Assembly (NCBI GenBank): GCA_001584585.1
Contig: LSYV01000004.1
Span: 2,692,465-2,713,439 of the forward strand
Reading direction: 5' to 3'
Origin: Gonium pectorale
Lineage: Eukaryota; Chlorophyta; Chlorophyceae; Chlamydomonadales; Volvocaceae
DNA: 20,975 bases
This document shows, piece by piece, positions 1 to 10,100 of the stretch. Numbering within the stretch: the stretch's first letter is position 1; each line of letters starts with the position of its first letter. The translations under genes and the position numbers were made by a program. Below the pieces are notes generated by a model, which was not told where the DNA came from, searched no databases, and was given only the letters and a program-made list of their open reading frames with translations.

Positions 1-1222
1 ATCCACCACCCCCACGCCGCGCCCCCTCAACACCAGCCGTCCCCCCTCTTGGCCACATGTCGGGACATGCATGGGTATGGTCCCTGTGGGTTGGGATGGG
101 CCGGAGCCGCGCAGGTGGCCTACGGATGGGCTGCATTGGCGCCGCTTGGTTCGTCAACCGCTCTTCCCCTGGCATCTGGATGGACACAGGCATGGCTGAG
201 CAGGTTAACATGGCAACAGCTATGCCTCAATGCGAGAAAGGCGCGCATTTGGGGGATATTGGTGTGGCCGTTGGCTAACTGCCGGACATGCTCTCCGGAA
301 AAACGCCGCTGAAGTCCCCTGCTCGCTGCACATTTTGTGGCCGGTTGTTGTGGACTAAGTTTCTACCGGCGAGCTCTGGTCGATAACCACCGCGGGCGCG
401 GGAAGTGGCGTTCCAATGTGCCACCAGGTGTGCATTACAGCGGTTTACGTATGACTCTAACGTACAAACTTGGATTTATGATCTACATTTTCGATTGCAA
501 TAGCTATGGCAAGGTTGGGCCGCCGCGAGAGGCGCAAGCGGGCTGGACGGTTAGGTTCAACCGCTCGGGCCTGCTCGCAAAAGGTTTCACCGGCGAACCG
601 CCGTGCTTGCCACTCCAATCAAAAGGCATACTTATGCCCTTTACAATTACCGGCGCACAATTGCGGTCAACGGAGAGCAGCCTGGGGCTGGCGCCAGCGA
701 TCAGGTCGGGGCGGCCAGTGCCTGAAAGCCCGCCATTACATTGGGGGTGAAATCTTCAAGCTTCTGGCATACAGCTTTCGTCCGCCGCTAGTGGGCGACA
801 AGCATGTTCCTCACTGTTCTCGCTGTTCGCGCGGTAACTCCTCGTGCTCGCCGGACACAACGATAGAGGGTGTCATCTTTGTGGGGTACAAGCGATTCTA
901 TATTGGATTGTATGGCGAGCTCGAGACGGGGGTTGGCCGGTATTTTCGCGAGCACGAGCATGCTCGGAGCCCGGACCACCGGTCCATTCGCTTACTGAGC
1001 GATGCGGCTGGGCAGCGACCTCCATACGATGTAAGCGCAAATAAAGAAAACGCATAAATGGCACCCGCTGACAGCGTGTACGTGCCACGCAATGGCTCCT
1101 GAATGCTATATTATAGGTGCATTTGTTTGCAAAGGCGCTTTGAGATTCGGTGATGCCCCCTGCCGTGACTACATTTCCAAGAATAGATATTATATCTGGG
1201 GGGATCAGTGGTGGCCTGGTAC
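1..1222. other. Region without a recognisable gene
   Basis: I see no convincing coding exon here on either strand. The open frames present are short, overlap each other and lack protein-like motifs or matching splice sites. The base composition is mixed, with AT-richer patches such as 1105-1130 and 1180-1200. I also looked for copies of the last three kinase exons, which would be expected here if the duplication at 1223-2018 had been longer, and did not find any. Confidence 0.5.
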
Positions 1223-2018
1223 TGCTAGCACTGGGCGTCAGAGGCGGGGCTGCGCTGAGGACGACCCGTGAAACCGCACAAAGTCACTGGATCGCCCCCG
1301 CTGGAGAGGTGGCACGCGTATGTTTGCTGTGACTGAAGTGCTGGCAAGTCTATGGTAATGGGGTCCCGGGTTGGGTAGGCGGGAATGCACGGCACGTGGT
1401 CTTGTACACAGGGAGAGGAGCATGCCATCCGCAGGCAGGCAGGCCGCGGTCCCCGCGCTGCGGACCGTGCGCGGAGACCAGTAATCCAAGTCCATCTGCG
1501 GATATGGCGTGCTAGAGGCCGACCGGGGTGGACGGCTAAACCTACCACATGAGGATGCCGAAGCTGAAGGCCCAACAGGCAATGGGCGAAGCGGCGGAAG
1601 ATGGGCACAAAATGGCGGGTGATCCGGGCGAGGGGAAGGGGACGCGAGGAAGCGGTTGCGGGAGCGCAAGTGCAGTACACCAGGAAAGTGGAGTCAATCT
1701 CCCTGTCGCCCGCCATTCGTGCGCAAAAAGCACCTGCATGTAGAGCGGCGAACTACTAGGAGTCCTTTTTAGGTCCTGCTAGTGCAAAAAGTAAGAGTGT
1801 CCAGTGGAGGGGCGCGGTGTCCCAGGTGGGGCGTGCGGGTCCGCCGAAAACGCGTTATCTAATTTGCTTCTCAACAACATTACTGTATGACATATTATGG
1901 CAATAACGCGGCACAGGTGCACGGCGCAACACTCGTACACTCCGCGCGTCCAACCGATAAGAGTCAACTCACGAGTACACGCCGCAATCAACTGGCTCCG
2001 AGGCGGGCAGCTGCAGAA
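1223..2018 (-). pseudogene. Decayed partial copy of the kinase gene C-lobe (exons 16-17 and flanking introns)
   Basis: This segment is a diverged direct copy of about 4335-5193, which holds kinase exons 16 and 17. Shared blocks keep the same order: CGTCAGAGGCGGGGCT at 1236 and 4344; the block starting ACCGGGGTGGACGGCT at 1522 and 4765; and the block around CTCACGAGTACAC at 1968 and 5143. The 18-nt exon 17 (Phe-Gly-Ile-Leu-Met plus part of Trp) is copied perfectly at 1546-1563, with its AG acceptor and GTAGGTT donor. The exon 16 copy at 1973-2010 is 38 nt instead of 34: four extra bases shift the frame and create an in-frame TGA, and the Asp codon of the DVYS motif is now Gly. No copy of exons 15, 18, 19 or 20 was found nearby. 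It therefore cannot encode a kinase and is best read as a broken tandem duplication. Homology is seen directly; the duplication history is inferred. Confidence 0.8.
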
Positions 2019-3331
2019 ACCCGTCTCCGTGTGTGCAACATTACCCTTCCAACCACAACCTGCGGTGCCGTCGCACTCCAGATATGTCAGGACCAGCGCT
2101 ACTCAGCCGTGGCCAAATACCAGCCGACTCAGGCAACGGCGAGGACGAGCGCGTCTGCCCGTTCCATTGCCCGATCACACCAAGTGGGAATTACGACACC
2201 ACCTCCCGAAACCAGAGAAACTAACAAGCACCAGTAGCACCAGTCGACCGCCGCTGTCCGCTTAATTTGAGAACAATTTGTATAATATTGTTTGTCCTGG
2301 CCTGGCCATGGTCCTCACTCACAACACATGTCAACGCACGGCAAGCACGCCCCTCCTCACATTTGCGACGCGCGCACAAAAGCCACTCGCTCGCGCTCAC
2401 TTTGCACTTGCTTATTATGCTCAGGCCTCATCAGCCCGCGGGAAATGATACATTAACCCAGATCCTTCTCACAGCTCACTTTTCATGTACATGAGCGCCA
2501 GGTGAATCTCAGAGCACACGCTACCGCACAAGAACCTTAACCGCTGGCCACTCATACCCAACATTGCATGTGCTCCTTACTTGGCTCGGGCGAACCGTGC
2601 GCAACATAAAGCAATTGCATATACCCACGTCATCAACAAATTTATTGCGCGGTACAGGCATACGCGTATCCACCAACGCCCTATGCTTGAGTATTCTTAA
2701 GTAACTGCATTGCTTGCAGCGCACCGCACGAAGCCATCTCCATCTACGAGAAGACATGCCGTGTACTAAAAACAACATCTGAAGCATAGTAAGTGTCTTG
2801 GGCAGTAACAACGAGGCGCTCTTTTGAAAGCAATTGCGCTCGAACATTGCTACCGCACACACGGTCGGCATCCCTCTTCAAGTTCCGACAGCGCCACTCC
2901 AATTCAAGCACCATTTAACCGTGATGCCCCACCGCCCCACGCTCGCAGGTAAATAAACAGCGCAGGCAAACAGTAAGGAGGCTTCACAGGCAAAAACGCG
3001 TCTGCATTATCGGGAAGGCCGTTGATGGCCCGACAGCGGGACCTTCACAGCGAGGACAGCGAGCGCTCCCTGCGTTTCGCTGCCAGGATAGAACCGGAAA
3101 GATGCACCTCCCCAAAACAGCGACGCCATAGTGCCAACACTCAAGGCGATCCAGAAAGAAACCCGTGTATCTGCACGGCGCCGGAAGCGGAGTCCGGTCG
3201 CACCTGAGCCGCCAGCAAGAGCGCGCGGCACCCACCGGCAGCTACGCGTCGCCACCGGCCTCCCGCCAACAGCTCGACCCGCACGCCATGTGTCCACAGC
3301 TCTCTTGTGGGCTTGCTCCCGACCGTGCCGC
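2019..3331. other. Region 3' of the kinase gene without a recognisable gene
   Basis: This stretch lies downstream of the kinase stop codon on the minus strand and probably contains its 3' untranslated region. I did not find the usual volvocine TGTAA polyadenylation signal on the minus strand close to the stop, so the transcript end is unknown. A minus-strand open frame at 2521-2871 (116 codons) has a Cys/Arg-rich sequence with no family resemblance and probably arises by chance. 2260-2520 is relatively AT-rich. Confidence 0.45.
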
Positions 3332-6300
3332 CTACCCATCCAACTCCTTGGTCATGCTCCGCAGCAGCCCGTTGAGGGCCACGACCAGCTCGGGGCTGCG
3401 GGGCCGTTGCTTGGGGTCGGCCGACCAGCAGCGCTGCGCCAGGGACCTGCCGTGTGCGTGGTTTGGGCGGTGGCGCTTGTCGGGGTCCGGATCCGGTTCG
3501 TTCGTTCGTTCGATCGTTCGACAATCCGTCGAAAATTGCATTGCAGGCGCAGCTGCGCAGTGCGGCACGCGGAACCACCATGCGGCGGAACACGGTCCCG
3601 CGGCTTCCGGCGGGCAGCAGAGCATCATTGAGGCAAGGACGCAGCAGATCACGCCCAAGCAGCCCCGTGCAGCAACAAACCGCGTGCGCGCGTGCCGTGT
3701 TTCTGCGCATGTCGTTGCACAGGGTTGTACTACACACCTGTACGGCAGCGGCACGGCGCCGTGGAACGCAGGGCGGTGCCCGGCCTTGACGCGACCGAGG
3801 ATGTCGTCCAGTTCGACCTGCGTTCCACGGCCGGGCGCGGTGCGAAACGGTGGGCGGCCGGGAGTGGAATCATGGGCACGATCATCATGGGCACGAATCA
3901 TGGCCGGCGGGAGGGAGGTTTGGGGACCCAAAGCCCGGTACAGCCAGCAACGGGGGAGGTTGAGGAGGATTGTTTTCGTCCGGAAAACTGTACCGAATGA
4001 GTCAGCTGATCCGATCCCTCCCGTTCAGGTGTGGGGACGGGCAGCCAGTGACGGAGGCCATGATGGTAGGCAGAGAGACATCAAGTCAGCGTGCACGGTA
4101 GCAATGACAATGCCTTACTGGCAGTGTTTGCGATACGAGGCGGCCTCGATGGGCCTTGCAGCCACTCGAGAGGAGGGCCTGGAGGGATTGGATTCGGGCG
4201 GCAGCCCACCACCACCACCACCCACCCACCCACCCACCTGCGGAAATGGTCGGACGCCGCACACGGTCATCTCCCTGAGGGGCACCACAAGCAGGTCATG
4301 GCCCGTGCCGCTAGCAACGACCTAACTAGTAACTGCTGGCACCCGTCAGAGGCGGGGCTATCAAGGAGGAGCAGAGGAAGCGAAAATGCACAGATTTGCT
4401 AATTGGAAATTGTACGGTGCGCTACATTCCGAGGAGGTGCAGATTTGGAAGCCACGTGTGTTATGTTATGCGTCACAGTATGCTCAGGACAGGTCTACAA
4501 GCGACAACACAACCTAGCCGGCAGCCCGTGAGCCCGACCCAGCTAACTGACCCTCTAAGCACTTAACGCTGGAGCGCTGGGCTGGGCTGGATAAGTCAGC
4601 TGAGCTGAGCTGGGCTGTCCTCCAGACAGCGTAGCCGGCAGTGCGGAGATCGCGGCCGCGCGCCACGCGTGTCTGCGAGTATGGGGTGGAGCCCCTCCAG
4701 TCGCAGTCCCCTGTTGCCCACGAAAGACGCCCGATCCCTGTCCATTCTTGCACGCATACGTACTACCGGGGTGGACGGCTCAACCTACCACATGAGGATG
4801 CCGAAGCTGGAGGTCCAACAGGCAACGGGCGACGCGGCGGAAGATGGGACATCGGGGGCGGGTGGTCCGGGCAAGGGGACAGCAAGGGTGAGAGGCGGCG
4901 GATGCGCTTGCTCATGCATGTGCGGATCAACAATTAACTGAAGCCCGTCGTCGCCCATCCCTGTGCCGGCAAAAAAGCGGGAAAGAAAAGCGACTGCAAC
5001 GAAATCTTTCAGCTACAGTTGGTGGGATGCAATGCTGGTCCCAAGAGCGCCGTACGACACGTGTCCGTCACCCGCACATCAGCACATCAGCGCGCCACCA
5101 CTCGTCGCGTCAGCCCATCCACTGGGGCGGTACCGGGGTCCACTCACGAGTACACGTCGCAGCTGGCTCCGAGGCGGGCGGCTGCAGACACCCACGCGTT
5201 AAGCCGGAGAGGGGAGCGTGAGTGCGCGGGAGAGGAGGGGCGGGCGGAGAGCTCACTCGATGCGAGGGGGCACCGTAGGCGGCGTAGGGGGGCGGGCGCC
5301 CAAAGGCATGACAGCTGCACGCCATAGGGGACAGCGCACTCGACAGCCAACATGTTAATGTACTTGCTCTCTTTTCTGTACATACGCATTTCAGCAGGTT
5401 CTTGGCGAGCGACTGCGTGTAATGTAGGTTCCGGGGTGCGTAGTCTCGCTCAGCGTCATGTGATTGGCGCGTCGTTGCGACGTGTTTGGGCGTCTGCGAC
5501 GGTCCGGCGGCACAGGGCCCGGCACGCGCAGACCTAGAGGTTCGACCATAGCAGCGCGGAGATGGTGTGGTCACGTCGGCACTTACGGCACTCGACCGCC
5601 TCCGGGGCGGTGTGGGTGATACTGCGGGCAAACGAAGGGCGGATGGGAGAGGTCAGAGGTCCGTTGAAACATGGCTCCACAGCGCTCCACCAGCTTTGAC
5701 AACAGTACAGCCTACCATAGTGAACCATGACTGCAGGATGTGACCAGAGGAGCAGCCACAACAAAAGTGCGATAGCTATACGTAAGCGGACAATCAAGTC
5801 CCGGGCGGAAAGCCGTATCCTACACTTCCATGTCCAAGGCTTGGACACAGATGCCGTACTAAGCCCGCACGTCCAGGTACGGCGACCAAGCTTACGTGCC
5901 AGCGAACTCGTCGACGAGGGCGTACGGACCGAAGCCGTCCTCCTCATCGCCCGACTGCAGGAGCAGCGAGGGGAAATGCGCGGTTAAGACTCGAGGACAC
6001 GGGCGCAGCAGCCCCAGGGCGTACTTTGCCAGGTACTTTGGTTCGACACGTACTGTACTGTGTGCAAACTACGGATGTGCGTCTTGAGTCGCTCTTGAGC
6101 GCCAGGACACGACGTAGGGTAGACCTCAACACCGAGGTCACTTTCACCGAGTGCTCGTCAGAGTATCTTACACAACTGTTAGTTAGCCCACCTGGTTGAG
6201 AAGGGTGACAAAGCCAAAATCTGCAAAGGCAAGAAGCCAACAAGGGAGCGGCGGCGTGGAGTGTGCTCGCAGCTTGTTCACAACAGCCGCCAGGAACAGC

Positions 6301-7191
6301 AGACGTCGAGCAGCAGCGTCTGCTTGCACTCGGGGAGGACAGACGCTTTGCCGGCCTACAATTGCGCATCATTGCAGTAGGTCCCCTTTGGTACCCCGCC
6401 CGACCGCCCGACCGCCCGCCCGACCGCACCCGCCAGCTTTGCGGTGAAGCCGCGCGGGTCGGTGGGGCACGTCTTGAGAAGCACGTTGGCGGGCTTGAGA
6501 TCTGAAACGACGAGGGGAGCGGGCACAAGGAGGGCAAGGCAGTTCGTGAGGGCTCACAAATGTCACAATCCATCGCGGCAAGACCCGCCGCTGACGGATA
6601 GTCCAGCACAAAAGCGCTGCGCATCAGACCAGGAGCAGCCCCTACGGTACTACTACCGGTACCGTATGCGGCCCACGCACCCCTGTGGATCAGGTTTAGC
6701 GAGTGGAGGTGACGCAGCGCCAGCGCCACGTCCAGCAGCGTCAGCAGGATGGCCTGCAGAAGGTACGGGTGTACGGCATCAATGCGTGCGATGTTCCAGG
6801 CTGGCGTGGTGGACCGGGTGCACCGTACCCTTGCGCCCCATCCCCGTCGCCCGGCGAGATGCAGAGGACTACCGCATATGGCGGGCCGGCAAGGGACGCG
6901 ACCACACCAGGCCTGGCACCCGAGGCCACAGGCGAAAGGCGATGAATATCTGTCAGTGGCGCAGATGCCGATACTATACAAACATCACCGCGTGCAACGC
7001 GTGTGGGCGCGCGCTTGCCGTACTTACGCGCACGTCCAGCACCCGGACCTCACGCTGCCCCTCCTTCGCTTGCGCCCCCGACACCGCACTCGCCGGCACG
7101 AGGCGAGTGAGCGCCTTGTCCGCGAGCGCCCCCGCCAGGCTGCCTCGGTCGCACCACTCGCACACGATGGCGATGCACACCGGCGGCGCGT
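3332..7191 (-). CDS. Kinase gene exons 10-20: hinge and C-lobe (about residues 1131-1368)
   Basis: Exon 10 gives the hinge strand CIAIVCEWCDRGSLAGAL. Exon 11 ends within HRD and exon 12 continues with DLKPANVLL (Asp1210, Lys1212, Asn1215). Exons 12 and 13 share the Asp1234 codon of DFG. Exon 14 is an acidic activation-loop segment ending FAGT. Exon 15 gives ITHTAPEAVE (Pro1269-Glu1270). Exons 16-18 build DVYS, FGILMW and EMTVCGVRPFPQ; Asp1283 is the structural aspartate of helix F. Exon 19 gives ILGRVKAGHRPAF, and exon 20 has RCWSADPKQRP (Arg1345) and the TAG stop. HRDLKP plus GTITHTAPE points to Ser/Thr specificity within the TKL group. Several exons are under 40 nt (29, 35, 34, 18 and 37 nt), so automatic gene finders may miss them. 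Confidence 0.88.
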
Positions 7192-10100
7192 CTGCGGGCG
7201 CACGAGTTCGACCCTGAGTAGGAGGGCGGCGAAAACGTCGGCACCTTCAAAAACCGCAGCGCCAAGGCCACCACCTCGGTTCCCAGTCGCTACTCACCCG
7301 GGCCTCGGCCCCCTTCGGTGCAATCCGCCGGTTTGAGGGCTATGGCCTCGCTGCCATCGGGCCGCTGCTCGACGCCCAGGGCCACCGGGCTGAATGTGGT
7401 GTACACCTACGCAGGGCGGGTAAAGGGCGCGGCGCACGGCGCAAAAACAGCGGGGAGGGTGGCCTCACGAGGGGAAAGGGCCATGTCAGCGGCAGCGCGG
7501 GCACTGGATTGCGCCTGTATGGCGCATGAAGGGAGGTACGGCAGCGCACGTACGACACTGCAACCCACAACAGGTGTGAGGGGGCGCGCCGGCTCATGCC
7601 GCGATATGCGGAAAGATTAGAGCCAGTGAGTGAGCCTTGCATTGTCAGGACTGTAATTGACCGTACGACCGCGCCCATACACGCTGAGCAACACCGAAAT
7701 GAGTTGGCTTGGGCCCCTGTACAATCTTTGCAACACGCCTACCCCGCACATAACGCAAGGCCCCAACTCCCCCGCCCACCTGCATAATGTTGGGGTGGCT
7801 GATGCCGGTGGTGGCCGCCAGCTCCATCGCGTTGCGCAGGAGCGCCCTCCGCGCGGCCACCTGCCGCTCGGCAGCCCGGGCACGGGTCGTCGCGCTGATG
7901 GGTGTCGTGTGGGACACCAGCTCCAGCGACACTCGGCCATCCTACGGTACGGCGGCGCGGCGGCCGACCACGGCCCAGGGGTGGGTGAACTCGCAGGGAA
8001 GGGGCGGCAGGGAGCCTCCAGCGCAACTGTGTCTGGGGCTCGGAATATGTGCGCATGCTCCGTAACATGCACAGGGGGCGACATCCATCCTCCAGCGCCC
8101 GTCAGTCCGCAATGTGCAATGACATCACGTGAGTGGTGGTGCACTCCCTGCCTTGTCACCGCCATTACCCGCCCCGGCGCGCTCACCTCTGGCAGATCCA
8201 TGAGCTGAGCGTATGAGGGGTGGGGGCAGGGCGGTGAGATGCGGACGCACGGGTCCAACGGGTCGATCCGGCCGCCGATCGTGGAGTGCAGGCGAGGGCA
8301 GGCCGCGAGGGAGCGGGTCAGGGGCGGTCAGGGGTGGTCACGGGACGGCAAATCGGAATGTCCTGGGTTGACAATTGTCCCATCGTCGAGCGGCGGTCAT
8401 GTACCCAACAGGACACCTCCCTTGCATACCCCCGGGCGAGCCACCCCCGTCCCCCTGCCGCGGTCCTCCCGCGCCCCTGCCCAGAACTTTGCCGCATGAG
8501 TTCCAAACCGCCCGCCCTGGACAGGCCTTTGCCACCAAACCGTGGCTCACCTTGACCGCGCAGTCCTGGGTCCCCAGCCGCGCCTTGAACACCACCGCGC
8601 AGCCGCCGTGGCCCAGCCGCCTGCCCAGCCGCAACTGCGCCAAGTCGGTCAGCGCACCGTCACAGATGCTGCTCATAGCGTCCGGTGTGCGCCCTGCTGT
8701 GGCCAAGCCTGAGCCGGTGCCTCGGCTGCTGTCGCCCACGCTGCCGCCGTTTCCGCCACTGCTGGCGGCCGCAGCAATCTCCAACCCACCCGCAGCGGTC
8801 CGGGGCGAGTGCAGCGAAGATGGCGAGGGTCCACCGCTGCGGGCCCTGCGGGTGGGGGACGCACGCAGACGCCGGCGGTGCTTCTCTTACAACCCGTATG
8901 CAGAGCCCCGCGGAGATATCCCTTCTTCTGCACCGCACCAAGTAAACGAACCCTATGACCCTGATGCCGCATCTGGCCAGCGGTGCGCGCCGTCAGCAAT
9001 CAGGTAGTGGCCTTGCATGCCGTCAGCAGGTGGCCTTCCATGCCGTACTTTTGTATTGCGATGCCCACCACCAACCTTACCCTGACAGCCGGTGGCCACC
9101 ACGCCTTACCTGAAGCTGGGAGACCGTGCTGCCGATGCCGCCGCAGCGGTGACCGCAGCCGTCCGCAGCCGCGCGCCGCTGATGCTGTCTTGGAGGCTGG
9201 CCACCAGCAGCGGCAGCTGGGAGCCGAAGCCGCTCTGGGCTGCGGGGTGGAAAACGAGCTTGTGGTCCAGGAGACATGCCCGACGACATGGTGGCCGCAC
9301 CTTGAGGATCGTATCCAACACCCCCTGTAAGAACAGCCCCACTGTACCTAATCAAGGCCGAGATCAGATCACAGCCAGACCGAAGGCAAGCACAAACCTC
9401 TACCCTCGTGAGTCTGCGCTGCTGATAGTCGGCGCCGAGATGCAAACCAATTCCAGGTGCCCCTTTCGCTCATCCCTCCTTCGCTGGCACACACACCCGG
9501 TGTCAGCTCCTCCACGTGAATGACGCTGGCGGTGTTGCCGGCGGAACGCTGCAAGGCGCCAACGCAGCCAAGATGCTCCATTGTGGGAAGCAGGCTGTGC
9601 GAAGCGTAGCCATCACGGCCATAGCTGGCAGCAGGGCCGCTGCTAATTAAGCCCGCTGCAGCCCAGGCGGCTACAGCCGCACGGTCGCCAGGCCGCTCGG
9701 AGAAGACGCTGCGGATCAGGCTGTGGGGACGCATGGAAGCGCCAGGCCGGCCCGAAGCCTGAGGCTTGCTTCTGGCCGGGAGCATGGGCTGAACGAGGGC
9801 GCTGTGCAGGAGGTCGGCCGGGGCCGTGGTCAGCGCGGAAGCAGACGACGCGGCAGCCGTGAAAGCTTCCACGGCGCATGACGACGACAGGACGGCCCGT
9901 GACACGGACCGCGGCACTGCGTAGGAGCCCGGCGCGGCGGTGGCGAGCGTCTCGAGCTCCAGCGACAGCTCGCCGCCCAGCTTGCGCGGCACCAGCGGGC
10001 ACAGCACCTGACGCCAGCGTGCGGGGGGTAGAGCGTTGGAAGGCATTCTCAGTAGAGAAGCATGCGGCGGGAGAGGACCCATGCTGTTGATTGTTACCTA

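Noticed and set aside
2521..2871. Minus-strand 116-codon open frame as a gene
   Set aside because: No recognisable motif, unusual codon use for this genome type and no supporting splice or promoter context.
3818..3931. Minus-strand sequence GRPPFRTAPG as the kinase segment after helix F
   Set aside because: It looks like a kinase RPF motif, but no acceptor AG of the right phase precedes it. The real segment GVRPFPQ is in the 37-nt exon at 4238-4274, and exon 19 starts at 3817 in matching phase.
3165..4325. Plus-strand open frame of 386 codons
   Set aside because: It runs antisense to kinase exons 18-20 and introns, and its sequence is low-complexity with no domain.
5534..5587. Read-through of kinase exon 15 into CRRDHTISALLW as a degenerate helix F
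   Set aside because: It superficially resembles DVYSFGVLLW and suggested a decayed kinase, but a GTAAGT donor at 5586 and the true DVYS and FGILMW exons at 5148-5181 and 4789-4806 explain the gene as intact.
5944..6981. Minus-strand open frame of 345 codons as one continuous gene
   Set aside because: Only the short stretch covering kinase exon 11 is protein-like. The HRD, DLKPAN and DFG pieces lie in different frames joined by clear splice sites, so the long frame is mostly intron read-through.
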